A DNA stretch of 64,000 nucleotides from Niveispirillum fermenti. GTDB taxonomy: Bacteria; Pseudomonadota; Alphaproteobacteria; Azospirillales; Azospirillaceae. The stretch is taken from positions 62,001 to 126,000 of the forward strand of contig NZ_JBLTXA010000006.1 of assembly GCF_048066175.1 (NCBI RefSeq), given 5' to 3'. Under the pieces are notes generated by a model. It was not told the DNA's origin. It ran no database searches and saw only the letters and a program-made list of their open reading frames with translations. The position numbers and the translations under genes were made by a program. Position 1 is the stretch's first letter, and every line of letters begins with the position of its first letter. This document shows positions 7,990 through 17,454 of this stretch, piece after piece.

Positions 7990-8024
7990 GGCGGGGGTCG
8001 GAGAGTGGGGAAGCGACCCCCGCC
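7990..8024. other. Perfect 11-bp hairpin in the same divergent region
   Basis: The arms GGCGGGGGTCG (7990-8000) and its complement (8014-8024) enclose a 13-base purine-rich loop. It is the second GC-rich hairpin between the two-component operon and the protease gene. Confidence 0.65.
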
Positions 8025-8367
8025 AACTTCTGGTCTGGACCGCCGGGCGGGGGGGTGTGGGGCTCGGTGCCCGTCGATCCATGACTGCACCTTAGCCCCG
8101 CCCCGCTGACAGCCGCCTTTCGGGAAGATGAACAAAGTTTCATGATGCCCGGCCTTGAATCCGGCCGGACAATGACCCCCGATCCCGGCCCGGGGACGGC
8201 CCGGCGGGATGACAGATTTTTCATACGGCTGTCAGGGCGCTGTCGTCAGGGCGGGATGATGCTGCCATCATCAAGGCGGCACCGCCTTCCCCCTTCCCCT
8301 TATCCGGGGTCAGGCCGGGTGGAGGGCGATGCGGCGCCAGGACAGAAAAGAAGATACGGAGAGTACG

Positions 8368-9846
8368 ATGTCGCTTGCCACGCCCCGGGCCTTTCGCCGC
8401 AACCTGGCCATGGCCCTGCTTGCCGGCACCGCCCTGCTGGGCGGCCTTGCGCCGGCAACCCTCGGAACCGCCCGCGCCGCGCCGCCGGAGGTGCTGGCCC
8501 AGGGTGGCATCGCCGATCTGGTGGAGCGCGTGTCGCCCGCCGTCGTGACCATCACGGCGGCCCAGACCACGCCGAACCGCCGCATGGCCCGTGACCTGCC
8601 GCCGGGCTTCGAGGAATTCCTGCGCCGCTTCGGCCTGCCCGGCCTGCCCGGCGGCCCCGGCGGGCGCGAGGGGCGCAGCGCCCCGATGGCCCGCGCGCTG
8701 GGCTCCGGCTTCGTTTTCGACAGTGCTGGCTATGTGGTCACCAACCGCCATGTGATCGCCGATGCCGATCAGGTGACCGTCTCCTTCAGCGACGGAACGG
8801 AGCGCGAGGCGGAGATCATCGGTGAGGATGAGCGCACCGATCTGGCCGTGCTGAAGGTGAAGACGGACAAGCCGCTGCCCGCCCTGAAATTCGCCGACAG
8901 CGACAAGGTGCGCGTGGGCGATGTGGCCATCGCGGTGGGCAACCCGTTCGGGCTGGGCGGTACGGTCACGGCCGGTATCGTCTCGGCCCGGTCGCGCGAT
9001 ATCGGCTCGGGCCCCTATGACGATTATCTCCAGCTCGACGCCTCCATCAATTCCGGCAATTCCGGCGGGCCCACCTTCGATATCACCGGCGATGTGATCG
9101 GCATCAATACGGCCATCTTCTCCCCCAATGGCGGCTCGGTCGGTATCGGCTTCGCCATCCCCTCCAACCTGGCCAAGCCTGTGGTGGAGGCGCTGAAGCG
9201 CGACGGCAAGGTAGAGCGCGGCTGGCTGGGCGTGAACCTGCAGGCCGTCACCAAGGAACTGGCCGAGGGCCTGGGCCTTAAGAAGGAGGGCGGCGCCCTG
9301 ATCGCCACCGTGGATGCCAAGAGCCCCGCGGAAAAGGCCGGATTGCAGCCCGGCGACGTGGTCCTGTCGGCCGGCGGCAAGCCGGTGAAGGACACGCGCG
9401 ATCTGGCCCGGCAGGTGGGCATGGTGAAGCCCGGCACGAAGCTGGACCTGGGGATCTGGCGCGACGGGCGGGAACGCACCATGACTGTCACGGTGGATCA
9501 GGCCCCCGGCCAGCCGCAGCAGCGTCTGGCCCGTACCGAGACCCAGCAGCAGGACGGGGAGGAGGTCGCCGGCATGAAGCTGTCGACCCTGAACGACCAG
9601 TGGCGCCAGCGGCTGCGCCTGCCCCAGGACGCCAACGGCGTCGTGGTGCTGGACGTGGGCGAGGGGATCGAGGGGCTGCGGCCGGGCGACCTCATCCAGT
9701 CGGTCAACAACACCCCCGTGAAAAGCCCGGACGACGTGGCCGAACAGGTGAAGGCCGCCAACAAGGCCGGGCGCCGCAATGCCCTGGTCCAGGTGCGGCG
9801 CGGCGACGCCACGGCCTTCCTGACCATCCCCGCCACGGTCGGATAG
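8368..9846 (+). CDS. degP: DegP/HtrA-family periplasmic serine protease (Do family)
   Basis: This 492-aa protein has a signal peptide (residues 1 to about 38, a basic start, a Leu/Ala core and an ARA-type site). The trypsin-like domain carries His in VTNRHVIAD, Asp in ERTDLAVLKV and Ser in NSGNSGGPTFD, so the triad is complete. Two PDZ domains follow (LGVNLQAVTKELA onward, and a C-terminal GLRPGDLIQSVNN). It degrades or refolds damaged periplasmic proteins. I chose the ATG at 8368 because GGAGAG lies 5 bases upstream; an earlier ATG at 8329 would spoil the signal peptide. It is divergent from a two-component operon that probably senses envelope stress. The exact paralogue (degP, degQ or mucD type) cannot be fixed from sequence alone. 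Confidence 0.93.
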   Translation: MSLATPRAFRRNLAMALLAGTALLGGLAPATLGTARAAPPEVLAQGGIADLVERVSPAVVTITAAQTTPNRRMARDLPPGFEEFLRRFGLPGLPGGPGGREGRSAPMARALGSGFVFDSAGYVVTNRHVIADADQVTVSFSDGTEREAEIIGEDERTDLAVLKVKTDKPLPALKFADSDKVRVGDVAIAVGNPFGLGGTVTAGIVSARSRDIGSGPYDDYLQLDASINSGNSGGPTFDITGDVIGINTAIFSPNGGSVGIGFAIPSNLAKPVVEALKRDGKVERGWLGVNLQAVTKELAEGLGLKKEGGALIATVDAKSPAEKAGLQPGDVVLSAGGKPVKDTRDLARQVGMVKPGTKLDLGIWRDGRERTMTVTVDQAPGQPQQRLARTETQQQDGEEVAGMKLSTLNDQWRQRLRLPQDANGVVVLDVGEGIEGLRPGDLIQSVNNTPVKSPDDVAEQVKAANKAGRRNALVQVRRGDATAFLTIPATVG

Positions 9847-10006
9847 GCGGGAAGGACACCGGCCCGGCCAACCGGAAGGCAATGGAGCGGGGGGACGGGT
9901 GGCGCAGACCACCCGTCCCCTTTTTCATGACCGGCATCGGGCTTGAAAGGCGGCACGGAGCCGGTAGGATCACCGGACAAGGCCATGTCCAGCGGAAGCG
10001 GCGGCG

Positions 10007-10558
10007 ATGAATGACGAGATCCGGCAACTGGCCGAACAGCTTCTGGTCCAGGGCGACACCGCCCTGACGGAACGTGAGCGCCGCGTGCTGAGCCGCATCG
10101 CCCATCGCCGGTCGATCACCCGCAATGCCCGTTCGGAGTTCGAGTCCCGCATGGCTCTGGGCGAAAGGCTGGCCGACAAGGTGGCGGCCATAGGCGGTTC
10201 CTGGAGCTTCGTCGGCGGCTTCGCGCTGTGCATGCTGGGCTGGATGGCGATGAACGCCGCCTGGCTGGGATTCGGCTGGGACCCCTATCCCTACATCCTG
10301 CTGAACCTGGTCCTGTCCACGCTGGCGGCCATCCAGGCCCCCATCATCATGATGTCGCAGAACCGGCAGGCCGCGAAGGACCGTGTCCAGGCCGCCATGG
10401 ATTATGAAATCAACCTGAAGGCGGAACTGGAGATCATGGCCCTGCACGAGAAGCTGGACCGGCTGCGCACCGGAGAGCTTGAAGCCATGCTGCACAGCCA
10501 GGCCGAGGAACTGACGTTGCTGCGCGCCGCCGTGGACGGGCTGGCGGCACGGGGATAG
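10007..10558 (+). CDS. DUF1003 family inner-membrane protein
   Basis: This 183-aa protein has a charged N-terminal helix, then two membrane segments (about residues 62-88, rich in W/A/G, and about 94-115, ending IQAPIIMMSQNRQA). A long C-terminal cytoplasmic helix follows (RDRV-type with INLKAELEIMALHEKLDRL). The MMSQNRQAAKDR signature after the second membrane segment is typical of DUF1003. No biochemical function is established for the family. The gene stands alone between the protease and a convergent gene, with 4 bases before the latter's stop. Its ribosome-binding site is weak. Confidence 0.85.
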   Translation: MNDEIRQLAEQLLVQGDTALTERERRVLSRIAHRRSITRNARSEFESRMALGERLADKVAAIGGSWSFVGGFALCMLGWMAMNAAWLGFGWDPYPYILLNLVLSTLAAIQAPIIMMSQNRQAAKDRVQAAMDYEINLKAELEIMALHEKLDRLRTGELEAMLHSQAEELTLLRAAVDGLAARG

Positions 10559-10562
10559 ACCT

Positions 10563-12650
10563 CTATCCCCGCCCTTCGCGCCGCCAGGCCAGCAGCAGCA
10601 TGCCCAGCGCCAGCAGCAGCACGGGCAGGGCCGGCAGCAGCGGGGTCTGCGTGACACCCGTCACGACATGGTCGTCATTGCCGCGCAGCCCCAGCCAGCC
10701 CGACCCGGCGGCGTCGCGGCCCGGCCGCACGCGGCGGATGGCGGGTATTCCCGACCCGTCGCCTTCCAGCCAATAGGCACCGCCCCCCGTCTGGCGCAGC
10801 ACGGGCGACAGCGGTTCCGGTGTCGACCGGACATCGGCCAGTTCCGGCGGGTTCACGGCCCCCACCACGGCCACGGCCGATTTCTCCCCGTCCGTCACGC
10901 GCCAGATGCCGGGTTCCGACGCGATCAGCGTGCCCGTGGCCTGCCCCGTGCCGGCCTCCTGCATCTCCACCTGCTGGGCGGTGTCGTCGGGCGCGGTGAC
11001 GGTGACGGGCCGGGCGTCGGGTTCCAGCGACCGGCGGGTGATGGTGATCCGGCTGCCATCGACCGCCGTGCGCAGGTCGTTCTCCTCCAGCTCCGGTTCC
11101 TTCATCAGCCAATGGGCCAGGCGGCGCAGCAGTTCGGCCTGCGGCCCGCCCCCCTCATATCCCCGCGACCAGAGCCAGAAATGATCCGATGACAATTGCG
11201 CCACCCGCCCCTGGCCCACCCGGTCCAGCAGCAGCAGCGGCCGGCCTTCGGCACCCGACATCACGGTGCTGCCCCTGTCGGCCGACACGTCGATCTGCCG
11301 CATCCAGCGGCCCCAGGAGCCCACGCCGTCCGGCGCATCGGTCAGCCCGGCCGTCACGGGATGGCGTTTACCCACTTCCGTCACGGTGGGCTTGAACGGC
11401 TGTTCCAGCACGCGGCCCGTGGGGCCGCCCGGCAGTATGGTGCCGATGGGAGAACGATAGAGTGACAGGGCCGTGGCGAAGGTGGGGCCGCTGGCCTCCA
11501 GGAAGGCGCCGCCCCGCTCCACATATTCGGCGATGTTGGCCAGATACATGTTGTTGATGACGCCACGCTTCTTGTAGCGGTCGAAGATGATCAGGTCGAA
11601 TTCCGACAGCTTCATCTCGAACAGTTCGCGGATGGGAAACGCGATCAGCGACAATTCACGGATCGGCGTGCCGTCATTCTTCTCCGGCGGGCGCAGGATG
11701 GTGAAATGTACCAGATCGACGGCGGGATCGGCCTTCAGAAGATTGCGCCAGGTGCGCTCCCCCGCATGCGGCTCGCCGGAAACCAGCAGCACGCGCAGCC
11801 GGTCGCGCACGCCGTTGACGACGACGGCGGCACGGTTGTTGGCCAGCGTCAGTTCACGCGGCCCGGCCTCCGCCGTCAGTTCCACGATATTCAGGCCGCC
11901 ATGCGACAGCGGCAGGGTGATCGGCACCTCCTCCCCCAGGGGAACGGCCAGCATCTGGGCCTCCTGCCCATCCTGGCGCAGGGTGACGCCGGCAATCCCC
12001 CCGTCACCGCCGCCGCGCGGGGCCGGCAGGTCATCGACCCGGATGGTGAAGGTGATGTCCTTGCCCACGATGCCGAAGCTGGGCGCCTGTACGATGGTCA
12101 GCCGGCGGTCGCCCTCCTCCCGGTCACCCGTCAGCAGGGCGTGGACGGGGCCGAAATCGCCCAGCGACGGCAGGGTGGCCGCCACGTCATGCACCTGCCC
12201 GTCGGTGACCAGGACGGCCCCCGCCAGCCGGCCGCGCGGCACGTCGGAGACGGCCCGCGTCATGGCCTCCATCAGGCGGGTTTCCTCCACCTCGGTCCCG
12301 TCCCCCCCGCCGGCGCGCACGATCCGCACCTCCAGGTCGGGGAACCGGGCCAGCCGTTCGCGCAGCGCGGCGACGGCCCTTTCCGTGCGCGCCGTGCGCT
12401 CGCCGATCTTCTGGCTGGGCGACTGGTCGACGACGATGACGGCGACATCCCTGATGGGCTCGCGCTTCTCCGTCACCAGCGACGGGTTGGCCAGCGCCAG
12501 GATCAGCACGGCCAGCCCCGCCAGCCGCCACCAGCCCCCCCGCGCCCGGCGGAACAGGCCATAGGCGGCCAGCATCAGCGCCACAAGCGCCAGCGGGACC
12601 AGCACGGCCCACGGGACCAGCGGGGCGAAGGCGATATCCTGCGCCGTCAT
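10563..12650 (-). CDS. Large membrane protein with VWA/glutamine-amidotransferase-like region
   Basis: This 695-aa protein has two N-terminal membrane segments (about residues 11-32 and 40-55), a periplasmic or cytoplasmic region with VIVVDQSPSQKIGERTART (a VWA-like D-x-S-x-S start), and a C-terminal membrane segment (PALPVLLLALGMLLLAW). The central part, near FDLIIFDRYKKRGVINNMYL and GGAFLEASGPTF, resembles class I glutamine-amidotransferase-like domains seen in these gene clusters, without a visible catalytic cysteine. It is the last gene of the moxR cluster and overlaps the preceding DUF4159 gene by 4 bases. The family has no assigned biochemical role; it probably forms an envelope complex with the other three products. 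Confidence 0.8.
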   Translation of the reverse strand: MTAQDIAFAPLVPWAVLVPLALVALMLAAYGLFRRARGGWWRLAGLAVLILALANPSLVTEKREPIRDVAVIVVDQSPSQKIGERTARTERAVAALRERLARFPDLEVRIVRAGGGDGTEVEETRLMEAMTRAVSDVPRGRLAGAVLVTDGQVHDVAATLPSLGDFGPVHALLTGDREEGDRRLTIVQAPSFGIVGKDITFTIRVDDLPAPRGGGDGGIAGVTLRQDGQEAQMLAVPLGEEVPITLPLSHGGLNIVELTAEAGPRELTLANNRAAVVVNGVRDRLRVLLVSGEPHAGERTWRNLLKADPAVDLVHFTILRPPEKNDGTPIRELSLIAFPIRELFEMKLSEFDLIIFDRYKKRGVINNMYLANIAEYVERGGAFLEASGPTFATALSLYRSPIGTILPGGPTGRVLEQPFKPTVTEVGKRHPVTAGLTDAPDGVGSWGRWMRQIDVSADRGSTVMSGAEGRPLLLLDRVGQGRVAQLSSDHFWLWSRGYEGGGPQAELLRRLAHWLMKEPELEENDLRTAVDGSRITITRRSLEPDARPVTVTAPDDTAQQVEMQEAGTGQATGTLIASEPGIWRVTDGEKSAVAVVGAVNPPELADVRSTPEPLSPVLRQTGGGAYWLEGDGSGIPAIRRVRPGRDAAGSGWLGLRGNDDHVVTGVTQTPLLPALPVLLLALGMLLLAWRREGRG

Positions 12651-15385
12651 TGCCCCAGCCTTTCCAGGATGGCCGGCACATGCACCTGATCGGCCTTGTA
12701 ATTGCCCGTCAGGGCGTACATCACGATGTTCACGCCCACGCGATAGGCGATCTCCCGCTGGCGTTCCGGACCCGGCATGACGGGATAGAGCGGCCGGCCC
12801 CGGTCGTCCATGGCCCAGGCCGCGGCCCAGTCGTTCGACCCGATGATGACGGAAGAGACGCCGTCATTGCTGCTATTGTCCTCCCGCGCCTCCACCCACA
12901 CTTCCCCTCCCGCATAGCGGCCGGGGAAATCACCCAGCAGGTAGAAGGCCTTGCTCAGCACATGCTCGGCCCCCACGGGCGCCAGTGGCGGGATGTCCAG
13001 ACCCCGCAACAGGGATTCCAGCCCAGCACCACCCGGCCCGCCACTGCCATTGGCCGTGGGGGTGCGCGTGTCGATCAGCACCATGCCCCCCTGGCGCATA
13101 TAATCGTTCAGGTGGGTGCGGGCCTTTTCCGACAATTCCGTCTGCCCCGCCGTCACGGGCCAGTAGATCAGGGGGAAGAAGGCCAGTTCGTCATTCTCCA
13201 GGTCCACGCCCATGGCACCCGCGACATCGATGGCCGTGCGGTCGGCCAGCACACGACCCAGCCCTTCCAGGCCGGCGCGGCTGATATTGTCGACCGCACC
13301 ATCGCCGGTGCGCACGAAGGCCAGCCAGTTCTGGGCGGTTGCCTCGATGGCGCGCCTGTCATCGGCCCTGCCCCCGGGCACGGCCAGGGACAGCGCCAGC
13401 AGCAGCCCCAGGCCCACGCCGGCACCCCGGCGCAGGAAGGCGGGCAGGGGCAGCAGCCCGCGCAGCGACAGCGCGATCAGCAGGTCGATCAGGCCCAGGA
13501 TCAATGCCATGGTCAGCAGGGTCGGCTTCAGTTCGGTTTCACCGCCGCCAGCGTACAGCCCCCGGGGCACACCCGCCAGCAGGGCATCGGGCGTGGTCAT
13601 GGCGGGCACGGCGGCCGACAGGTTCAGCGCGCGCGGCGCCTCGGCCGGACCGTAATATCCCGGCGGGTGGCGGGGTCCCGGCGGGCCCGACAGGTCGGCG
13701 GCGGCGATGGGGAACACCGTAGCCGGCGGGTCGGACAGCCGGCCAAACCCGTCCATCACGGCCCGCGGCGACAATGTGCCCGAGGCCTCCCCGCCCCGCA
13801 CCCCGGCCGACAGGGCCACGACACGGCGCAGCATGTCGACATAAAGGCCCGACAGGGCCAGGTTGGACCAGTCCGGCCCGGCGCTGGTATGGACCAGCGC
13901 CAGCGCACCGCGTCCGCGCCGTTCCCCCGTGACCAGCGGCGTGCCGTCGGCCAGGCGCGCCCAGGTGCGCGAGGCGAGGTCGATCCCCGGCTCTGCCAGC
14001 ACCTGACGCTTCACGGTCACATCATCCGGCACGGCCAGCCCGGCGAACGGGCTTTCATCGACGAACGGTGCCAGGCCGGCCGGCACGTCCCAGGACAGGG
14101 CACCGCCCAGGGCCCGGCCACCGGCGCGCAGCGGCACGGGGATCAGGCTGTCGGCATTCTGGGCCAGACGCGGACCGGCGAAGCGCAGCAGCACGCCGCC
14201 ACCCTCGATCCAGGCCCGCAGCCGTTCCACCTCCGCCTCCGACAGGGACCCGACATCGGCCAGGATCAGCACGGACAGGTCGCGTTCCAGCAGGTCGGTG
14301 ATGTTGCCCTTGCGCAGTTCGGCATAGGGGCCAAGTGCCCGTTCCAGATAGTAAAGGTCGGACAGGAGCGGCTGTTCGCCATCGGCCCGGCCGGAAACCA
14401 GCCCCACGGGGCGGCGGCGCCAGCGCTCATCGGTCAGCAGGGTGGCACCGGCTGTTGCCTGGCCCTCCACGCGCAGACTGGCCAGTTCGTTGCGCAGTTC
14501 GGTCGGCAGGTCCAGCGGGACCTCCACCCGTCCCTGGCCGCCCGCCAGCGTGACCTGCGCCGCCCCCAGCAGCCGGCCATCCGCCCCCTGGGCGCGCAGC
14601 GTGATGGGCAGCGGCAGGCTGGCGTCGGCCCGTTCGACCGGCACCCGCAGCGTGCCGCCCTCCAGTTGCGGTGGACGGACCAGCAGGGCCGGCTGTTCAG
14701 GCCCGTCGGTCCGCACCTCCAGCGTTCCCAGCCGGCGCAGATGCGTCACCATCTCCGCCGTGGCGGGATCATCGATGCCGGCCGGCCCGGCCGCGGCCAC
14801 CCCGTCCGACAGCCAGACGATATAGGGCGCCCCATCGGGCCGGTATTCGCGCAAGGCCGCCAGCGTCCCCGCCCGGTCCACCGGCCAGGGATAGGGACGC
14901 AGCGCCTGCGCCTGCCGCTTGGCGATGTCGGCCGGCATGGGGCCGGCGAGGGCCGGCGCGTCGCCATTGGCCGATGGCGCCGTGGGCAGCAGCACGACGC
15001 TGCGGCCCTGCCTGTCGGCCTGGTCGATCAGCCCGTCCATGGCCGACAGCCGCGCCGGCCAGTCACGTCCCGCCGCCCAGCCATTATCCACCACCAGCAG
15101 CAGCGGCCCGCCGCCGGGCAGCGAAGCGGCCGGGTTCAGCAAAGGCCGCGACAGGGCCAGGATCACCAGGGCGGCCAGCAGCATGCGCAGCACCAGCAGC
15201 CACAGGGGCGTGCGGTTCGGCGTCTCCTCCCGATGCACCAGATCGGCCAGAAGCCGGATGGCGGGAAAGGCGATGGTGCGCGGATTGGGCGGCGTCACCT
15301 TCAGCAGCCAGTAAAGCACGGGCAGCACGGCCAGCCCCAGCAGAAGCCAGGGCGCCGCAAACGCGATGGGACCCAGGTTCAGCAT
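12647..15385 (-). CDS. BatA N-terminal/DUF4159 domain protein
   Basis: This 912-aa protein begins with a BatA-type membrane anchor (APWLLLGLAVLPVLYWLLKV), then a VWA-like region with LLLVVDNGWAAGRDWPARL. The middle carries a membrane stretch around LTMALILGLIDLLIALSL. The C-terminal 250 residues form the DUF4159 domain, with LAFFPLIYWPVTAGQ, YMRQGGMVLIDTRTP and RYAGGEVWVEAREDNSSND. DUF4159 is a glutamine-amidotransferase-like fold usually found in moxR clusters. It starts 4 bases after the DUF58 gene and overlaps the next gene by 4 bases (ATGA), so the operon is tightly coupled. Function is unknown; secretion, assembly or folding of an envelope component is the usual guess. Confidence 0.85.
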   Translation of the reverse strand: MLNLGPIAFAAPWLLLGLAVLPVLYWLLKVTPPNPRTIAFPAIRLLADLVHREETPNRTPLWLLVLRMLLAALVILALSRPLLNPAASLPGGGPLLLVVDNGWAAGRDWPARLSAMDGLIDQADRQGRSVVLLPTAPSANGDAPALAGPMPADIAKRQAQALRPYPWPVDRAGTLAALREYRPDGAPYIVWLSDGVAAAGPAGIDDPATAEMVTHLRRLGTLEVRTDGPEQPALLVRPPQLEGGTLRVPVERADASLPLPITLRAQGADGRLLGAAQVTLAGGQGRVEVPLDLPTELRNELASLRVEGQATAGATLLTDERWRRRPVGLVSGRADGEQPLLSDLYYLERALGPYAELRKGNITDLLERDLSVLILADVGSLSEAEVERLRAWIEGGGVLLRFAGPRLAQNADSLIPVPLRAGGRALGGALSWDVPAGLAPFVDESPFAGLAVPDDVTVKRQVLAEPGIDLASRTWARLADGTPLVTGERRGRGALALVHTSAGPDWSNLALSGLYVDMLRRVVALSAGVRGGEASGTLSPRAVMDGFGRLSDPPATVFPIAAADLSGPPGPRHPPGYYGPAEAPRALNLSAAVPAMTTPDALLAGVPRGLYAGGGETELKPTLLTMALILGLIDLLIALSLRGLLPLPAFLRRGAGVGLGLLLALSLAVPGGRADDRRAIEATAQNWLAFVRTGDGAVDNISRAGLEGLGRVLADRTAIDVAGAMGVDLENDELAFFPLIYWPVTAGQTELSEKARTHLNDYMRQGGMVLIDTRTPTANGSGGPGGAGLESLLRGLDIPPLAPVGAEHVLSKAFYLLGDFPGRYAGGEVWVEAREDNSSNDGVSSVIIGSNDWAAAWAMDDRGRPLYPVMPGPERQREIAYRVGVNIVMYALTGNYKADQVHVPAILERLGQ

Positions 15386-15389
15386 GGCC

Positions 15390-16292
15390 TCATCCCTCCC
15401 CGGCCAGCGCCGTCCACAGGGACAGCAGCACGGCCTGCGGTGGCTTGTCGGTCCGGTGCAGGGTCAGGGTCCAGCCCGCGGCGCGTGCGATGGCGGCCAG
15501 GCCGTCGCGCTGGGCGGCCAGCCGGTCCAGATAGGCGTCGCGCACCCCATCGACGCGGGGCACCAGCAGCGCCCCCTCCCCCTCCAGCCCCTTGAAGCGG
15601 ATGCGCCCGGCATAGGGCAGCGTCTCCTCCCCCGGGTCCAGCACCTGCACCAGATGCCCGCGCACGCCCATGGCGGCCAGCCGGGCCACGGCGGCCTGGA
15701 TATCGTCCAGCGGCGACAGCAGGTCACCGACCAGCACGGCCTGGGCATGGCGCGGCAGGCGTACTGCGGCCGGCGGCAGGCCGGACCCGTCATGCCCGTC
15801 CGCCCTGGCCGTCAGCCAGTCCGCCAGACGGGGCAGGATGGACCGGGCGGCCGACGGAGGCACGTCGCTGCCGGCCAGATGCACCCGTTCCCCGCCGCGC
15901 AGCAGCAGGGCGGCCAGCGCCAGCACGACAAGATCGGCGCGCTCGCGCTTGCTGGACAGGCCGCGGCCCGACCGCCAGTTCATCGACGGGCTGTCGTCGC
16001 GCCAGATCCAGACGGTCTGCGCCGCCTCCCATTCGTTTTCGCGCACGAAGACATGGGCCGACTTGCCGGTCTGGCGCCAGTCGATGCGGTTATGGGCATC
16101 ACCGGGCTGATAGCGCCGGAACTGCCAGAAGGTCTCACCCGTGCCGACGCGGCGGCGGCCATGGGCGCCCTGCGCCACGGTCGCGGCGATGCGCTCGGCC
16201 TCCACCAGCAGCGGGGGCAGGCGGCGGGCGAGATCCTCCGCCCGGTGCTGGGCGCGGATGGCGGCGGGCAGGTGGCGGCCGGGATTGTCCAT
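15390..16292 (-). CDS. DUF58 domain protein
   Basis: This 300-aa protein has the DUF58 core motif FRRYQPGDAHNRIDWRQTGK followed by VFVRENEWEA, which is diagnostic for the family. A VWA-like fold follows (IWRDDSPSMNWRSG, then VVLALAALLLRGG and AVLVGDLLSPLDDIQAAVAR). DUF58 proteins are found with MoxR ATPases and VWA proteins, where they are thought to act as a client or adaptor of the ATPase. It lies 15 bases after moxR and 4 before the DUF4159 gene. I see no membrane segment, so it is probably cytoplasmic. Confidence 0.92.
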   Translation of the reverse strand: MDNPGRHLPAAIRAQHRAEDLARRLPPLLVEAERIAATVAQGAHGRRRVGTGETFWQFRRYQPGDAHNRIDWRQTGKSAHVFVRENEWEAAQTVWIWRDDSPSMNWRSGRGLSSKRERADLVVLALAALLLRGGERVHLAGSDVPPSAARSILPRLADWLTARADGHDGSGLPPAAVRLPRHAQAVLVGDLLSPLDDIQAAVARLAAMGVRGHLVQVLDPGEETLPYAGRIRFKGLEGEGALLVPRVDGVRDAYLDRLAAQRDGLAAIARAAGWTLTLHRTDKPPQAVLLSLWTALAGEG

Positions 16293-16307
16293 GCCGGCGG
16301 TTCCTCG

Positions 16308-17327
16308 TCAGGCCAGCCGGGCTGCAAGCTGGTCGATGATGGCATTCAGGGTGATGCCATCGGCCCGCGCCGCGAAGTTCAGCGCCATGCGATGGCGCAG
16401 CACGGGCCGGGACAGCGCCACGACGTCATCCAGCGACGGCGTCATGCGCCCGTCCAGCAGCGCGCGGGCGCGCGCCGCCAGCATCAGCGCCTGCGACGCG
16501 CGGGGACCGGGACCCCAGGCCACGTGCCGGCGCACGCTTTCCAGCGGGCTGTCGTCGGGCCGGGCGTTGCGCACCATGTCCAGGATGCCGTCGACGACAT
16601 TGTCGCCCACGGGAACGCGGCGCACCAGGGCCTGCGCCGTGATCAGCTCCGGCCCCGACAGCACGGGCGTGGCGATACTGGCTTCCGGGCCCGTGGTGGC
16701 GATCATCATGCGCCGTTCGCTGTCGCGATCGGGATAATCCATATCGACCTGAAGAAGGAAACGGTCCAACTGCGCTTCGGGCAGCGGATAGGTGCCTTCC
16801 TGCTCCAGCGGGTTCTGCGTGGCCAGCACATGGAAGGGCCGGGGCAGCGGATGGTAATGGCCGGCCACCGACACGCGGCCTTCCTGCATGGCCTGCAAAA
16901 GCGCCGACTGGGTGCGCGGGCTGGCGCGGTTGATCTCGTCAGCCATCAGCAGTTCGGCGAAGACGGGGCCGGGAATGAAACGGAAGGCGCGGCGGCCGTT
17001 CTCCTGTTCCTCCAGCACCTCCGACCCCAGGATGTCGGCCGGCATCAGGTCGGGCGTGCATTGCACGCGACGGTTGTCCAGCCCCATGACGGTGCCCAGC
17101 GTCTCCACCAGCCGCGTCTTGGCCAGGCCCGGCACGCCGATCAGCAGCAGATGCCCGCCCGCCAGCAGCGTGACGAGCGACAGGTCAATCGCCTCCTGCT
17201 GGCCGAAGATCACGCGCCCGATGGCTTCGCGCGCCTCCGCCAGCTTGTCGCCCAGCACCCCGACGTCGCGCAGCAAGGCCTGCGGGTCGGCGTTGCGGCC
17301 GGCGTCCAGACTGTTCACCACCATCAT
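16308..17327 (-). CDS. MoxR-family AAA+ ATPase
   Basis: This 339-aa protein has a Walker A motif GVPGLAKT (about residues 64-71), Walker B with LLMADEINRASPRTQSALLQ, and the sensor segment VLATQNPLEQEGTYPLPEAQ. The C-terminal lid domain includes RRHVAWGPGPRASQALMLAA, all standard for MoxR ATPases. They act as chaperone-like remodelling factors with VWA-type partners, here the three downstream genes. I chose the ATG at 17327 since AAGGGA precedes it closely; the frame also opens at 17372. It is the first gene of the cluster and is divergent from the DUF1285 gene. Confidence 0.93.
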   Translation of the reverse strand: MMVVNSLDAGRNADPQALLRDVGVLGDKLAEAREAIGRVIFGQQEAIDLSLVTLLAGGHLLLIGVPGLAKTRLVETLGTVMGLDNRRVQCTPDLMPADILGSEVLEEQENGRRAFRFIPGPVFAELLMADEINRASPRTQSALLQAMQEGRVSVAGHYHPLPRPFHVLATQNPLEQEGTYPLPEAQLDRFLLQVDMDYPDRDSERRMMIATTGPEASIATPVLSGPELITAQALVRRVPVGDNVVDGILDMVRNARPDDSPLESVRRHVAWGPGPRASQALMLAARARALLDGRMTPSLDDVVALSRPVLRHRMALNFAARADGITLNAIIDQLAARLA

Positions 17328-17454
17328 CGTCCCTTTGCTGATCAGACTGCCGCGCATCGTCGCGGACGGCATACCCTGGGTACCAGAAGCTAGGCATCAC
17401 GACTATGTTATCAATACGGCAGTCGACGGCGCCACCAGCCCGGAACCGAACAGG

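Larger units (their letters stand above)
7879..8367. other. Divergent regulatory region between response regulator and degP-like gene
   Basis: This 489-bp region has two strong hairpins (7918-7949 and 7990-8024) in the leader side of the response regulator. Closer to the protease is a 7-bp inverted repeat (GATGATG/CATCATC, 8255-8272). A 46-codon frame from ATG 7970 on the plus strand lies over the second hairpin, but it is low-complexity and I do not call it a gene. No clear sigma-70 promoter was found. Confidence 0.5.

Noticed and set aside
7970..8109. A 46-codon frame (MYYKGSVGGGRRVGKRPPPT start) in the degP leader region
   Set aside because: It is built of low-complexity Gly/Arg/Pro codons over a GC hairpin. 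A GAGAGA sequence upstream is too far and too weak.
12650..15595. A 981-codon plus-strand open frame opposite the DUF4159 gene
   Set aside because: It is Arg/Gln/Gly-rich without domain structure and mirrors the codon bias of the real gene. The minus-strand frame has clear BatA and DUF4159 features and overlaps its neighbours as an operon.
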